Virus record (IMG/VR): IMGVR_UViG_3300028844_003083
Span: 1 to 26,612 of that record
Length of the DNA: 26,612 nucleotides
DNA from: a virus
Strand: one strand, 5' to 3'
Under the pieces are notes generated by a model. The model was given only the letters and a program-made list of their open reading frames with translations, searched no databases and was not told where the DNA came from. The position numbers and the translations under genes are program-made. Shown piece by piece: positions 7,512-13,582 of this stretch. Within the stretch, counting starts at the first letter, position 1. Every line of letters starts with the position of its first letter.

Positions 7512-8744
7512 CTATGCGGCCAAGTCTTTTACTTCTACTAAGCCTAAGCTTCCGAGATCACTACTCGTCACAAAAGTGTCGAGGCGCGCGCAAAGATCGC
7601 GATTACGCTTAGCTCGGGGGCCCTTTTGATGGGGAAGCCCCGGCCATGCGTGGTAGTAGCGATTTCTTGTCACATCGGTAGGATCCCCACCATTGGCAAT
7701 CGTAGCGTCCTTAGCGGCGATAAAAGCTCTTTCTCCTTGATCGATTAATTCGTCATCATTCTTTTTCACAGCATTAAAGAATGCGTTGTGGTCCGCGATC
7801 ATAAAGCTATTATCATACGCCCAGGCGCAAGCCAAAATCACAGCCCATGCTGTCTTCGCTGCTATTAATTTAGATGCCGTGTAAAATGTCTGCTTTTCAA
7901 ATGTAATCATAGCCATCTCTAAAATGGCACCTACACGGTCAATCTCTGTTCTTAGATACGGAGATGTCCGAGAATCAATACTCGGTGTTTGAAGACCAAT
8001 TGTATAAAATTTATCCAGAGTAGCCGTAGTAAGGTCAGGTTGCGCTGAAAAAGAGTTGTTGTTATAACGGAGAATTAGCGCCATTGCAATCTTAACTACT
8101 AATTCGTCATCTGCCATTCTTACAACATCATCGCCTTTCACCACCCGCGATAAGGCATCTTTCCAACGATCGCGCCATGCGCGAACCTGATGAGCAATCG
8201 GGGAAGCATAAGAATTACGACCCTCTTGATTATTAGTAGCCGAGCCGCTATTTAAATCACGAAAGTGCTGTGACAGATCTTCATAAAGTGAATCAACTTC
8301 TTTTGAAAGATTGACAGGTGCAGACAAAAACTGAGTTTGTAAAACATCTGGCAGATCTTTAAAATACACATTGTTAAGATTATGTGTCACGCCGAGATTA
8401 TCCGTAAAAATGCCCGTCAATGTAGACATGTTGTTAAAAAATCTAAGGATAGTTTTAGTACGGTGCTGCCCATCAAGTGAAATGAAGGTATACCCACGCT
8501 TAAAAACCTTTTCATAAGCGTTTTTACTGTTCATTTGCCCCTTGTTTCGCGAATAGTCTAAACACGCCAAAACATCAGCAACCACTATCAAGGTATGAGC
8601 CTTTTTAGTAAAAAGCTTCAAGAGGAAGCGATTTTCCTGTTTTCTAGTCCAAGCGCCAAAGCGCCTTTGAAATGCCTTATCATAATAAACACGCGCATCA
8701 CTACATGCGCTTATAAACTGACCTACGTCCATTGGAGTTAACAT
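7512..8744 (-). CDS. DUF262/DGQHR-domain protein (ParB-like fold)
   Basis: A 410-residue protein with the hallmarks of the DUF262 (GmrSD N-terminal) and DGQHR families. FQRRFGAW (25-32) equals the YQRxYxW motif. ISLDGQHRTKTI (88-99) is the nucleotide-binding DGQxR motif. LNSGSATNNQEGRN (164-177) equals the LNxG...QExRN motif. The C-terminal ~200 residues are mostly helical and I see no HNH (DUF1524) nuclease motif. In cellular proteins such domains occur in modification-dependent restriction and phosphorothioation control (DndB). Their biochemical role in phages is unclear. ATG at 8744 follows AAGGA at good spacing. It is flanked on both sides by copies of the pseudoknot element, in a replication-gene cluster. 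A defence, anti-defence or DNA-modification role is inference. Confidence 0.72.
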   Translation of the reverse strand: MLTPMDVGQFISACSDARVYYDKAFQRRFGAWTRKQENRFLLKLFTKKAHTLIVVADVLACLDYSRNKGQMNSKNAYEKVFKRGYTFISLDGQHRTKTILRFFNNMSTLTGIFTDNLGVTHNLNNVYFKDLPDVLQTQFLSAPVNLSKEVDSLYEDLSQHFRDLNSGSATNNQEGRNSYASPIAHQVRAWRDRWKDALSRVVKGDDVVRMADDELVVKIAMALILRYNNNSFSAQPDLTTATLDKFYTIGLQTPSIDSRTSPYLRTEIDRVGAILEMAMITFEKQTFYTASKLIAAKTAWAVILACAWAYDNSFMIADHNAFFNAVKKNDDELIDQGERAFIAAKDATIANGGDPTDVTRNRYYHAWPGLPHQKGPRAKRNRDLCARLDTFVTSSDLGSLGLVEVKDLAA

Positions 8745-8812
8745 AATTTTTTCCTTTCAAGTATGTGAGCTAACAGTTCATTCAGAAACTATTAGTTCTT
8801 TTATGTTATGTT

Positions 8813-8844
8813 GAGGCATCTGTAACCCATGCCTCCCTGCGGTT
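8813..8844 (-). promoter_or_regulatory. Pseudoknot-like RNA element, copy 2
   Basis: Identical in the 32-nt core to copy 1: GAGGCAT/ATGCCTC stem (7 bp) and AACC pairing with GGTT in the loop. It lies just after the H1-like gene and 68 nt before the ATG of the DUF262 gene, followed by an A-rich leader. Confidence 0.65.
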
Positions 8845-8852
8845 GGTAGAGC

Positions 8853-9041
8853 TTACCTAGCGTTCTTAGTCTCTTGAACTTCAAGACGAAGCTCCTGAGC
8901 GAGAACTTTTACCTCTTGCATCACCTTGCGAACACGGGTTCCCGCAGCGTTGTTTCCAGCACTAAAGAACTTTTCGTGATCATCACGGGCTTCCTCAAGA
9001 AGTGTGATCAACTGTTCAAGTCGATTCGTAGTAGTAGTCAT
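8853..9041 (-). CDS. Histone H1-like (Hc1-type) DNA-binding peptide
   Basis: A 62-residue helical protein with the pattern of the bacterial histone H1-like family (Hc1, as in Chlamydia HctA N-terminus and Bacteroidota homologues). It has an N-terminal leucine-rich helix (LEQLITLLEEA), then the conserved core GNNAAGTRVRKVMQEVKVLA (residues 29-48) and a final charged helix. Chlamydial proteins add a long Lys-rich C-terminal tail; this one stops after the helical domain. ATG at 9041 has AGGA upstream, 20 nt after pseudoknot copy 3. Likely an abundant nucleoid-type or DNA-organising factor made alongside SSB. Family assignment is by remembered pattern, and function is not established for phage versions. 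Confidence 0.65.
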   Translation of the reverse strand: MTTTTNRLEQLITLLEEARDDHEKFFSAGNNAAGTRVRKVMQEVKVLAQELRLEVQETKNAR

Positions 9042-9060
9042 AACTCTTCCTTTCTATAAT

Positions 9061-9094
9061 GAGGCACCTGTAACCCTGTGCCTCCCTGTGGGTT
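9061..9094 (-). promoter_or_regulatory. Pseudoknot-like RNA element, copy 3
   Basis: On the minus strand: AACCC, ACAGG, GAGGCAC, A, GGGTT, ACAG, GTGCCTC. The stem is again 7 bp, but its closing pair is C-G instead of T-A (a compensatory change), and the loop pairing is 5 bp (AACCC/GGGTT) instead of 4. It lies 5 nt after the SSB gene and 20 nt before the H1-like gene start. Confidence 0.65.
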
Positions 9095-9099
9095 ATATG

Positions 9100-9876
9100 T
9101 TAAAGGGCGCCTAGTTCTGCGAACGCAGTTTCGACGGCATTGACCTCGCCGTCACCCTTCTTATTTCCATACTTTGAAGTCTCGCTGCTAATAGCCTCGG
9201 GATCCTCAACCTGTGCGTTGACGAAGTTATCAAGCACTGCCTGAACATCATCAGTCGTCTTACGCTCAAAGAGACCGCCAAAGTCTGGAATGTTGTCCAG
9301 AAGGTCAGCGCACTTGTCAGGAGTTAGATCCTCGCAGAGAGCGGATGAACGCCGGCGGGGAACCAACTTTGTCTGCGGGAACTGTGCTCCCGGGGGCTTA
9401 CCGTAAGTTAGAGTTAGGTCGGTGCCTGCCTCAGTGTCGGTAATATCACCATACTCAGGATTGAGCACAAGTGAAAGAAGGTTCTCGTAAGCAGTCTTAC
9501 CATATCCCCAGATGCGGATGCCCTGGTCTTCCTGACCACGAACCATTACTGGTGAGAAGAAACGCTGACGAACAAAGAGAGACTTCGCCATCTTCTTGGA
9601 TTGGTCATCGTTGTTGTTTACGCCTTCACGCCAAAGCTGTGAAGCGAAGTCGCACACAGGACAATCATCACCAAAGTTGCGCTTCGGGCAAAGGAAGCCG
9701 CCCTTTTCAACATTGTAGTGGAACCACATCTCCTTAAAGGGATCTCCATCAGCAGTAGGAACAATGCGAATGTCTTGATCACCATCCTCCGGTCGCCAGA
9801 AAACAGAATCTCCACCTTTTCCCTCACCTCGTAAGGCTGCCAGCTTTGCTCGCATTTTATCTAAATTAATACCCAT
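9100..9876 (-). CDS. gp32-like single-stranded DNA-binding protein
   Basis: A 258-residue homologue of T4 gp32, which coats ssDNA at forks and recombination intermediates. The diagnostic zinc site is present as His53-X9-Cys63-X8-Cys72-X2-Cys75 (T4: His-X12-Cys-X9-Cys-X2-Cys). It is embedded in a basic/aromatic OB-fold (WFHYNV, FVRQRFFSPVMV) typical of the DNA-binding core. A basic N-terminal segment (KMRAKLAALRGEGK, 7-20) resembles the cooperativity region. The C-terminal ~60 residues are acidic, as expected for the protein-recruiting tail. It is slightly shorter than T4 gp32 (301). ATG at 9876 has AAGGA upstream. Three pseudoknot elements follow in the next three gaps, and T4 gp32 represses its own mRNA through a leader pseudoknot. 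Confidence 0.88.
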   Translation of the reverse strand: MGINLDKMRAKLAALRGEGKGGDSVFWRPEDGDQDIRIVPTADGDPFKEMWFHYNVEKGGFLCPKRNFGDDCPVCDFASQLWREGVNNNDDQSKKMAKSLFVRQRFFSPVMVRGQEDQGIRIWGYGKTAYENLLSLVLNPEYGDITDTEAGTDLTLTYGKPPGAQFPQTKLVPRRRSSALCEDLTPDKCADLLDNIPDFGGLFERKTTDDVQAVLDNFVNAQVEDPEAISSETSKYGNKKGDGEVNAVETAFAELGAL

Positions 9877-9903
9877 TTTTATTTCCTTTCGTGGGTTAAA
9901 GTA

Positions 9904-9925
9904 CGATCAGCTAATATCCTGATCG
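9904..9925 (-). other. Stem-loop at tubulin-like/SSB gene junction
   Basis: A perfect 7-bp inverted repeat (CGATCAG / CTGATCG) with an 8-nt loop overlaps the stop codon of the tubulin-like gene, about 28 nt before the SSB start. No T-run follows. It could influence translation of SSB, but it differs in sequence from the three pseudoknot elements. Confidence 0.45.
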
Positions 9926-10767
9926 CCTAGAAGTTCGTCAATGTATTGTACCACAGACGCATACCGAATGCAATAACAATATTTTTGTTCGTAGCTCGTT
10001 CTAAACACACCATACGACACATTTGCTCCCGTGTCAAGGCGTGATTTAACAAAGTTGTTAATCTTTCTGAAGAGCGTCCCGTCGTTTTTCAGGTCGTCAT
10101 CTCCAATACCATAATAGTATACCACGTCCTTCGTATAAGTCAAGGGGTAAAACCATTTTTCTTCGTATTCGGTGTAATCGTCTCCCTCTAATGTAACTGC
10201 GCCGATCGTGCAGATCCGAGACAGTTCTGACGGGGTGATAAAGTTGCCGATTACAGGCTCTGAGTGCTTGAATACATTCATCATATGAATAATGTTTACT
10301 ATTGCCTGATTTAAAGTGTCGTAATACCCTATGATAGACATATCTCCAATGCTTCGTTCAATATAAGCATTGTTTACCATAATGATTTGCTCTATGGCGC
10401 CTGATCTAGCATATTCTTGTAAAACTGAACTAACGATTCTCTCTTGTTTCTTTTGTGTATCGGACATTATCGTTAGATCGCCCTCAATGTAAAGAACTGT
10501 GATTTTGTTGTTTTGTAGTTGTTCTAGCAACCGTAATGATCCGCCAGAGATCTTACCAGAACCGGCGATAATAGCAAGCACATCTTCATTTTGAATGTTT
10601 AAGTTTAAAGCCGGGAACTTTTCATCATACTCTTCGTGAGACTTACATTCTAAGATTGTAATCTCAGCGTCTTCGGTTGTATCAATGGAATGTGTCTCAT
10701 ATTGAGGAAACTTTGAGAAAGCCTTCGCAATATTACAGCCTGCTTTTCCTAAACCAACAACAATCAT
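9907..10767 (-). CDS. Divergent tubulin/FtsZ-like protein
   Basis: A 286-residue protein whose layout follows the FtsZ/tubulin fold. The N-terminal strand plus glycine loop is VVGLGKAGCNIAKAF (residues 3-17, cf. GxGGGGxN). A second glycine loop, AGSGKISGG (68-76), sits where FtsZ has GGGTGTG and is followed by a helix and strand (ITVLYIEGD). MVNNAYIE (130-137) and GYYDTLNQAIVNIIHMMN (147-164) match the nucleotide-contacting core helix H7. GNFITPSEL (174-182) sits where FtsZ has the catalytic NxDxAD loop. Both the signature loop and the catalytic acids are altered, so GTP hydrolysis is doubtful. Known phage tubulins (PhuZ) form filaments that centre or segregate phage DNA. ATG overlaps the MazG-like stop (ATGA). 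The assignment is inferred from pattern only. Confidence 0.55.
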   Translation of the reverse strand: MIVVGLGKAGCNIAKAFSKFPQYETHSIDTTEDAEITILECKSHEEYDEKFPALNLNIQNEDVLAIIAGSGKISGGSLRLLEQLQNNKITVLYIEGDLTIMSDTQKKQERIVSSVLQEYARSGAIEQIIMVNNAYIERSIGDMSIIGYYDTLNQAIVNIIHMMNVFKHSEPVIGNFITPSELSRICTIGAVTLEGDDYTEYEEKWFYPLTYTKDVVYYYGIGDDDLKNDGTLFRKINNFVKSRLDTGANVSYGVFRTSYEQKYCYCIRYASVVQYIDELLGDQDIS

Positions 10768-11078
10768 TCTTTAACCCACTCCAAGACGATTCCCTTATCA
10801 AAGCCGCCATTGCGAGCAAACTTTGAAATGCGATGTGCGGCGATTTCTTGCTTTCTAATATTCAGTGTATCTGTGAGGAAAAACAGAATCTCCAATATAT
10901 CTCCTGCTTCTTCTGGGCAGGGATTCTCTACAAACTCTTGTGCTTCTTCTAGAAGCTTCTTTTTAGCAAATGAAATCAACTCTTCTTTATTACACTGATG
11001 AAATGAAAACTCTTTACCAGATTCCTTAATAACCTCTGGTATTTGATCTCTCACTAGTTTTTGGTGGTGTATGATCAT
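10764..11078 (-). CDS. MazG-like nucleotide pyrophosphohydrolase
   Basis: A 104-residue all-alpha NTP-PPase of the MazG/phosphoribosyl-ATP pyrophosphohydrolase superfamily, which hydrolyses nucleoside triphosphates to monophosphates. The family start KLVRDQIPEVI is at 7-17. The metal-binding motif is EEAQE (44-48) followed by EEAGD (56-60), matching EExxE...ExxD. The end GGFDKGIVLE (91-100) is also typical. A longer frame runs upstream into the polymerase gene, but ATG at 11078 overlaps the polymerase stop (ATGA) and has AAGGA 9 nt upstream. It also overlaps the next gene by ATGA, so translation of polymerase, this enzyme and the tubulin-like protein is probably coupled. Likely substrates are aberrant or excess nucleotides, or alarmone-type signals; specificity cannot be read. 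Confidence 0.8.
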   Translation of the reverse strand: MIIHHQKLVRDQIPEVIKESGKEFSFHQCNKEELISFAKKKLLEEAQEFVENPCPEEAGDILEILFFLTDTLNIRKQEIAAHRISKFARNGGFDKGIVLEWVKE

Positions 11079-12262
11079 AGTTTTAGTTCCTTCATTTCTC
11101 CAAGGTTTTTTCCTGCGGAGACGTTCACCGTGAAACAACCATACCGCGTTTGCCTGAATAAGTCAAGCATTTTTATTATTTCGAACTTATCTTCTTCGGC
11201 TAAATCAATGTAAACTGCGTCGTGAATAAGACACATTATGTTGCTTTTCTTATTCTCCAAGAACTTGAAGATCTTATATGCTTGTTCATGGACCATATCG
11301 ATCGTAGTGCTTTGAACAATGTAGTTTAAGGCACGATGATCATCAACATTCTTCATTATTCTACCATAATCAGTCTTAATATTACATCCATCCCAATACT
11401 TATCTCGCACTGATTCTTTGTTGTATAGTTTCTCTAACTCTGTGTTTTTACTCGCAGAATAAAGCCAAGCAAACGTTTTTGTTTTGGCTTCATCACGAGT
11501 GAGCGTATTATTAAAGACTCTTTCAACGTTGAAGTCGTGAATATCGTTTTGAGGCTGCTCTTTTCCTGAGAGAGCCAAAAGAACACGAAGTTCAGCAGCA
11601 TTGAAGTCTAACTCAAACAACCAATCATTTGTAGGCTTAATACAAGGACGAAATTCTTTGCCCATTGTAAGAATCGGGAAAGAGTTAGGCTTTGTTGATA
11701 AACGACCTGTTACAGTGCCCCAAGGATTGTAATCACACACCCAGTTAGACGATCGAAGCGTCTTATGAAAGTTCATTCCCTTTACAGACGACAAAAGATG
11801 CTTGATTGGCTGAATATCTACGTTCAAATGCCGAGAACTTATGTCTCCAAGCATTCTTACAAGATTAAACATATGATCGTAGTTCTCTGGCTTCTCAATG
11901 TTTTCCAGAACGTGCTTTGTGACTTGATTTTTTGCTTCGAGATACTGATACAGGAAATATTCCGGCAATACATCATAAAAGCAGTTATCTTTCAAAGAAA
12001 GGTTCGCAGTATTGAAGGCTTTGAGACACGATTTAAGCGTTTCTTTGATTTTCTCCCAGTCAGCCTTCATATGCTCGGGACAAACGTCTGTAATCGTCGC
12101 ACCGTTGGCGTAAATACGTGCTATTTCGTATTTGCCTGAGCCGAGATGTGCTGAATACTCCCAAGTGGAGCCTTGGGGCGGAAGTTCGGTTGTTGAGTTT
12201 ATTTTATTTCTAGCAAAATAGCCGACGCAATCGCGATTTGCGTCAAGAACCTGAAAAAGCAA
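11075..12262 (-). CDS. Compact family A DNA polymerase (polymerase domain only)
   Basis: A 395-residue polymerase with motif A as FELDFNAAELR (216-226; Asp219, Glu224), motif B as RDEAKTKTFAWLY (256-268; Arg256, Lys260, Phe264, Tyr268) and motif C as LIHDAVYI (345-352; His347, Asp348). TGRLST (185-190) and NYIVQSTT (313-320) are further family A signatures. In motif C the usual Glu after Asp is Ala349, leaving the two essential catalytic aspartates intact. There is no room for 3'-5' or 5'-3' exonuclease domains; T7 polymerase has about 700 residues. The start is TTG at 12262 with GGGAG 6 nt upstream. The same frame has the TAG stop of the upstream structural gene only four codons before, so no earlier start is possible. 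Probably the replicative polymerase. Confidence 0.88.
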   Translation of the reverse strand: MLFQVLDANRDCVGYFARNKINSTTELPPQGSTWEYSAHLGSGKYEIARIYANGATITDVCPEHMKADWEKIKETLKSCLKAFNTANLSLKDNCFYDVLPEYFLYQYLEAKNQVTKHVLENIEKPENYDHMFNLVRMLGDISSRHLNVDIQPIKHLLSSVKGMNFHKTLRSSNWVCDYNPWGTVTGRLSTKPNSFPILTMGKEFRPCIKPTNDWLFELDFNAAELRVLLALSGKEQPQNDIHDFNVERVFNNTLTRDEAKTKTFAWLYSASKNTELEKLYNKESVRDKYWDGCNIKTDYGRIMKNVDDHRALNYIVQSTTIDMVHEQAYKIFKFLENKKSNIMCLIHDAVYIDLAEEDKFEIIKMLDLFRQTRYGCFTVNVSAGKNLGEMKELKL

Positions 12263-12271
12263 GATATCTCC

Positions 12272-13579
12272 CTAGTAAAGTTGCTGGGCTATGCTGCCCA
12301 CTGTTGCTATCTTACCAGTTCTGACCTGATTGTCAAGGTCATTTAGAATATCCGGGTTTAGTAGGAGAGTAGTAAAGTCATAAATGTAATCACGATAAAT
12401 AAGGTTAATATAGTTGGCTGCGTTTCCTAATCCATCAAGACTTTTGTCTGGTCTTATAGAATAGATGTTTGATAACTCTATCATTAGTTTTTTAGTAATC
12501 TGTAGAGGATTGCCTGACTCCGATGATCTTAAAAAGAGATACAAATCGAGTAGAATCTTGTCTGATAAAATGCTATCTACATTTGTTGGTGAAGATTGTC
12601 TAAACTTATTTACAACATCATATTTATCACAGTTTGGCTTATACTTTATAACTTGATATAAAGGATTATTTTCAATATAGTTTGAATAAGCATTTATAGT
12701 TAACTGTTTTATATTATCAATATCTGTCATATATGTTTTAGAATAATATATGTCAAAGAAGTTTTCTTCTGTGATTATTTGATTTGTCTCTTCATCAAAA
12801 TAAGATTCAATATAAGATAAGCACGCGTCTGAGAATAAATCTGCTGTTAATACCCAAGGAATGTTTTTATCTACAATAAAGCCAAACTTCTTTGCCGCTT
12901 TGGTGTAGAAATCAAAGTTTGGATCGTTAAGCCAGTTATCATACTTATACTCATCATTCTCTGCTGGTCCTAAATCGATTGCGACGGAGAGTCCCGAGTT
13001 GAATGTGTTGGTGACTCCGGTTAAAAGATGGTTGGTTTTTGTTACCGGAACCACAGCAGATACATTCTTCATATAAGTGAACCACACATCAACAAATGTC
13101 TCAAAGTTAGTTATTTTGTTTTGTTGATCAAGTGTTAGTCCATTTACAAATGAAGTGTATAGTTGTTGTGTAAACTGATTGTATACTGCTGTTGGATCAT
13201 TGAATGCTTGATATGCTTTCATATCAAAGATTTTGTTATTTGAGTTTTGAGTTCTCAGTACTCCCAAAATCGTGGCGTTCCTCATATGAGCAGCAAAGTC
13301 CTCAAATGCCTGGACTACAAAGTTCAGTGCGATAAGATTTGGTCTTCCAACAGTGACCAAAGGCGCTAGGTTCTCATAGCCAGGGATAATAGTGTCTTGT
13401 AATCTATTCACACGACCATAGTAGCGCTTGTCATACCAAGTGTCAAGAGGAATCTTTGCGCCATTAGGGTATACGGCTTCCTTATACATTAGTCTCTGAA
13501 AATATAAGGCAAAGGAAGACAGTCCGTTATTTCCGGATGGATTCTGTAAATCAAATGTTGTATAGTCGAATGTGGTCAT
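12272..13579 (-). CDS. Putative virion protein of unknown role (435 aa)
   Basis: The last gene of the structural block, starting at an ATG 3 nt after the stop of the 1213-aa gene. No good Shine-Dalgarno is visible, suggesting translational coupling. The protein is rich in Asn, Tyr, Asp and aromatic residues, as is typical of phage baseplate and fibre-attachment proteins. It has no signal peptide, membrane helix or recognisable catalytic motif. Predicted character is mixed: an N-terminal loop-rich part (1-60) and mostly helical middle and C-terminal parts. Codon use is AT-rich, like the 1213-aa gene next to it and unlike the sheath gene. Its position after the LysM and hub-like genes suggests a baseplate component, but I do not recognise the family. 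Confidence 0.6.
   Translation of the reverse strand: MTTFDYTTFDLQNPSGNNGLSSFALYFQRLMYKEAVYPNGAKIPLDTWYDKRYYGRVNRLQDTIIPGYENLAPLVTVGRPNLIALNFVVQAFEDFAAHMRNATILGVLRTQNSNNKIFDMKAYQAFNDPTAVYNQFTQQLYTSFVNGLTLDQQNKITNFETFVDVWFTYMKNVSAVVPVTKTNHLLTGVTNTFNSGLSVAIDLGPAENDEYKYDNWLNDPNFDFYTKAAKKFGFIVDKNIPWVLTADLFSDACLSYIESYFDEETNQIITEENFFDIYYSKTYMTDIDNIKQLTINAYSNYIENNPLYQVIKYKPNCDKYDVVNKFRQSSPTNVDSILSDKILLDLYLFLRSSESGNPLQITKKLMIELSNIYSIRPDKSLDGLGNAANYINLIYRDYIYDFTTLLLNPDILNDLDNQVRTGKIATVGSIAQQLY
12309..12336 (-). promoter_or_regulatory. Candidate promoter for the replication block
   Basis: On the minus strand TTGACA (12336-12331) is followed by 16 bp and TAAGAT (12314-12309, 4/6). It lies inside the end of the 435-aa gene and would start transcription near 12302, about 40 nt before the polymerase TTG start. 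It sits exactly at the structural/replication boundary, but its hexamers also encode protein, so chance is possible. Confidence 0.35.
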
Positions 13580-13582
13580 AGG

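Noticed and set aside
7507-7522. TGGCC/GGCCA small hairpin over the DUF262 stop codon
   Set aside because: Only 5 bp, in coding sequence, absent from the other two pseudoknot copies, and with no T-run after it.
8785-8800. Near-palindrome AACTAATAGTT in the gap before the DUF262 gene
   Set aside because: The arms leave a one-base centre, so it cannot form an RNA loop, and no promoter is nearby. Too short to call an operator.
11078-11138. Upstream 20-codon extension of the MazG-like protein
   Set aside because: It would overlap the polymerase gene by 64 nt and has no family match. The ATG at 11078 gives the usual ATGA overlap and an AAGGA site.
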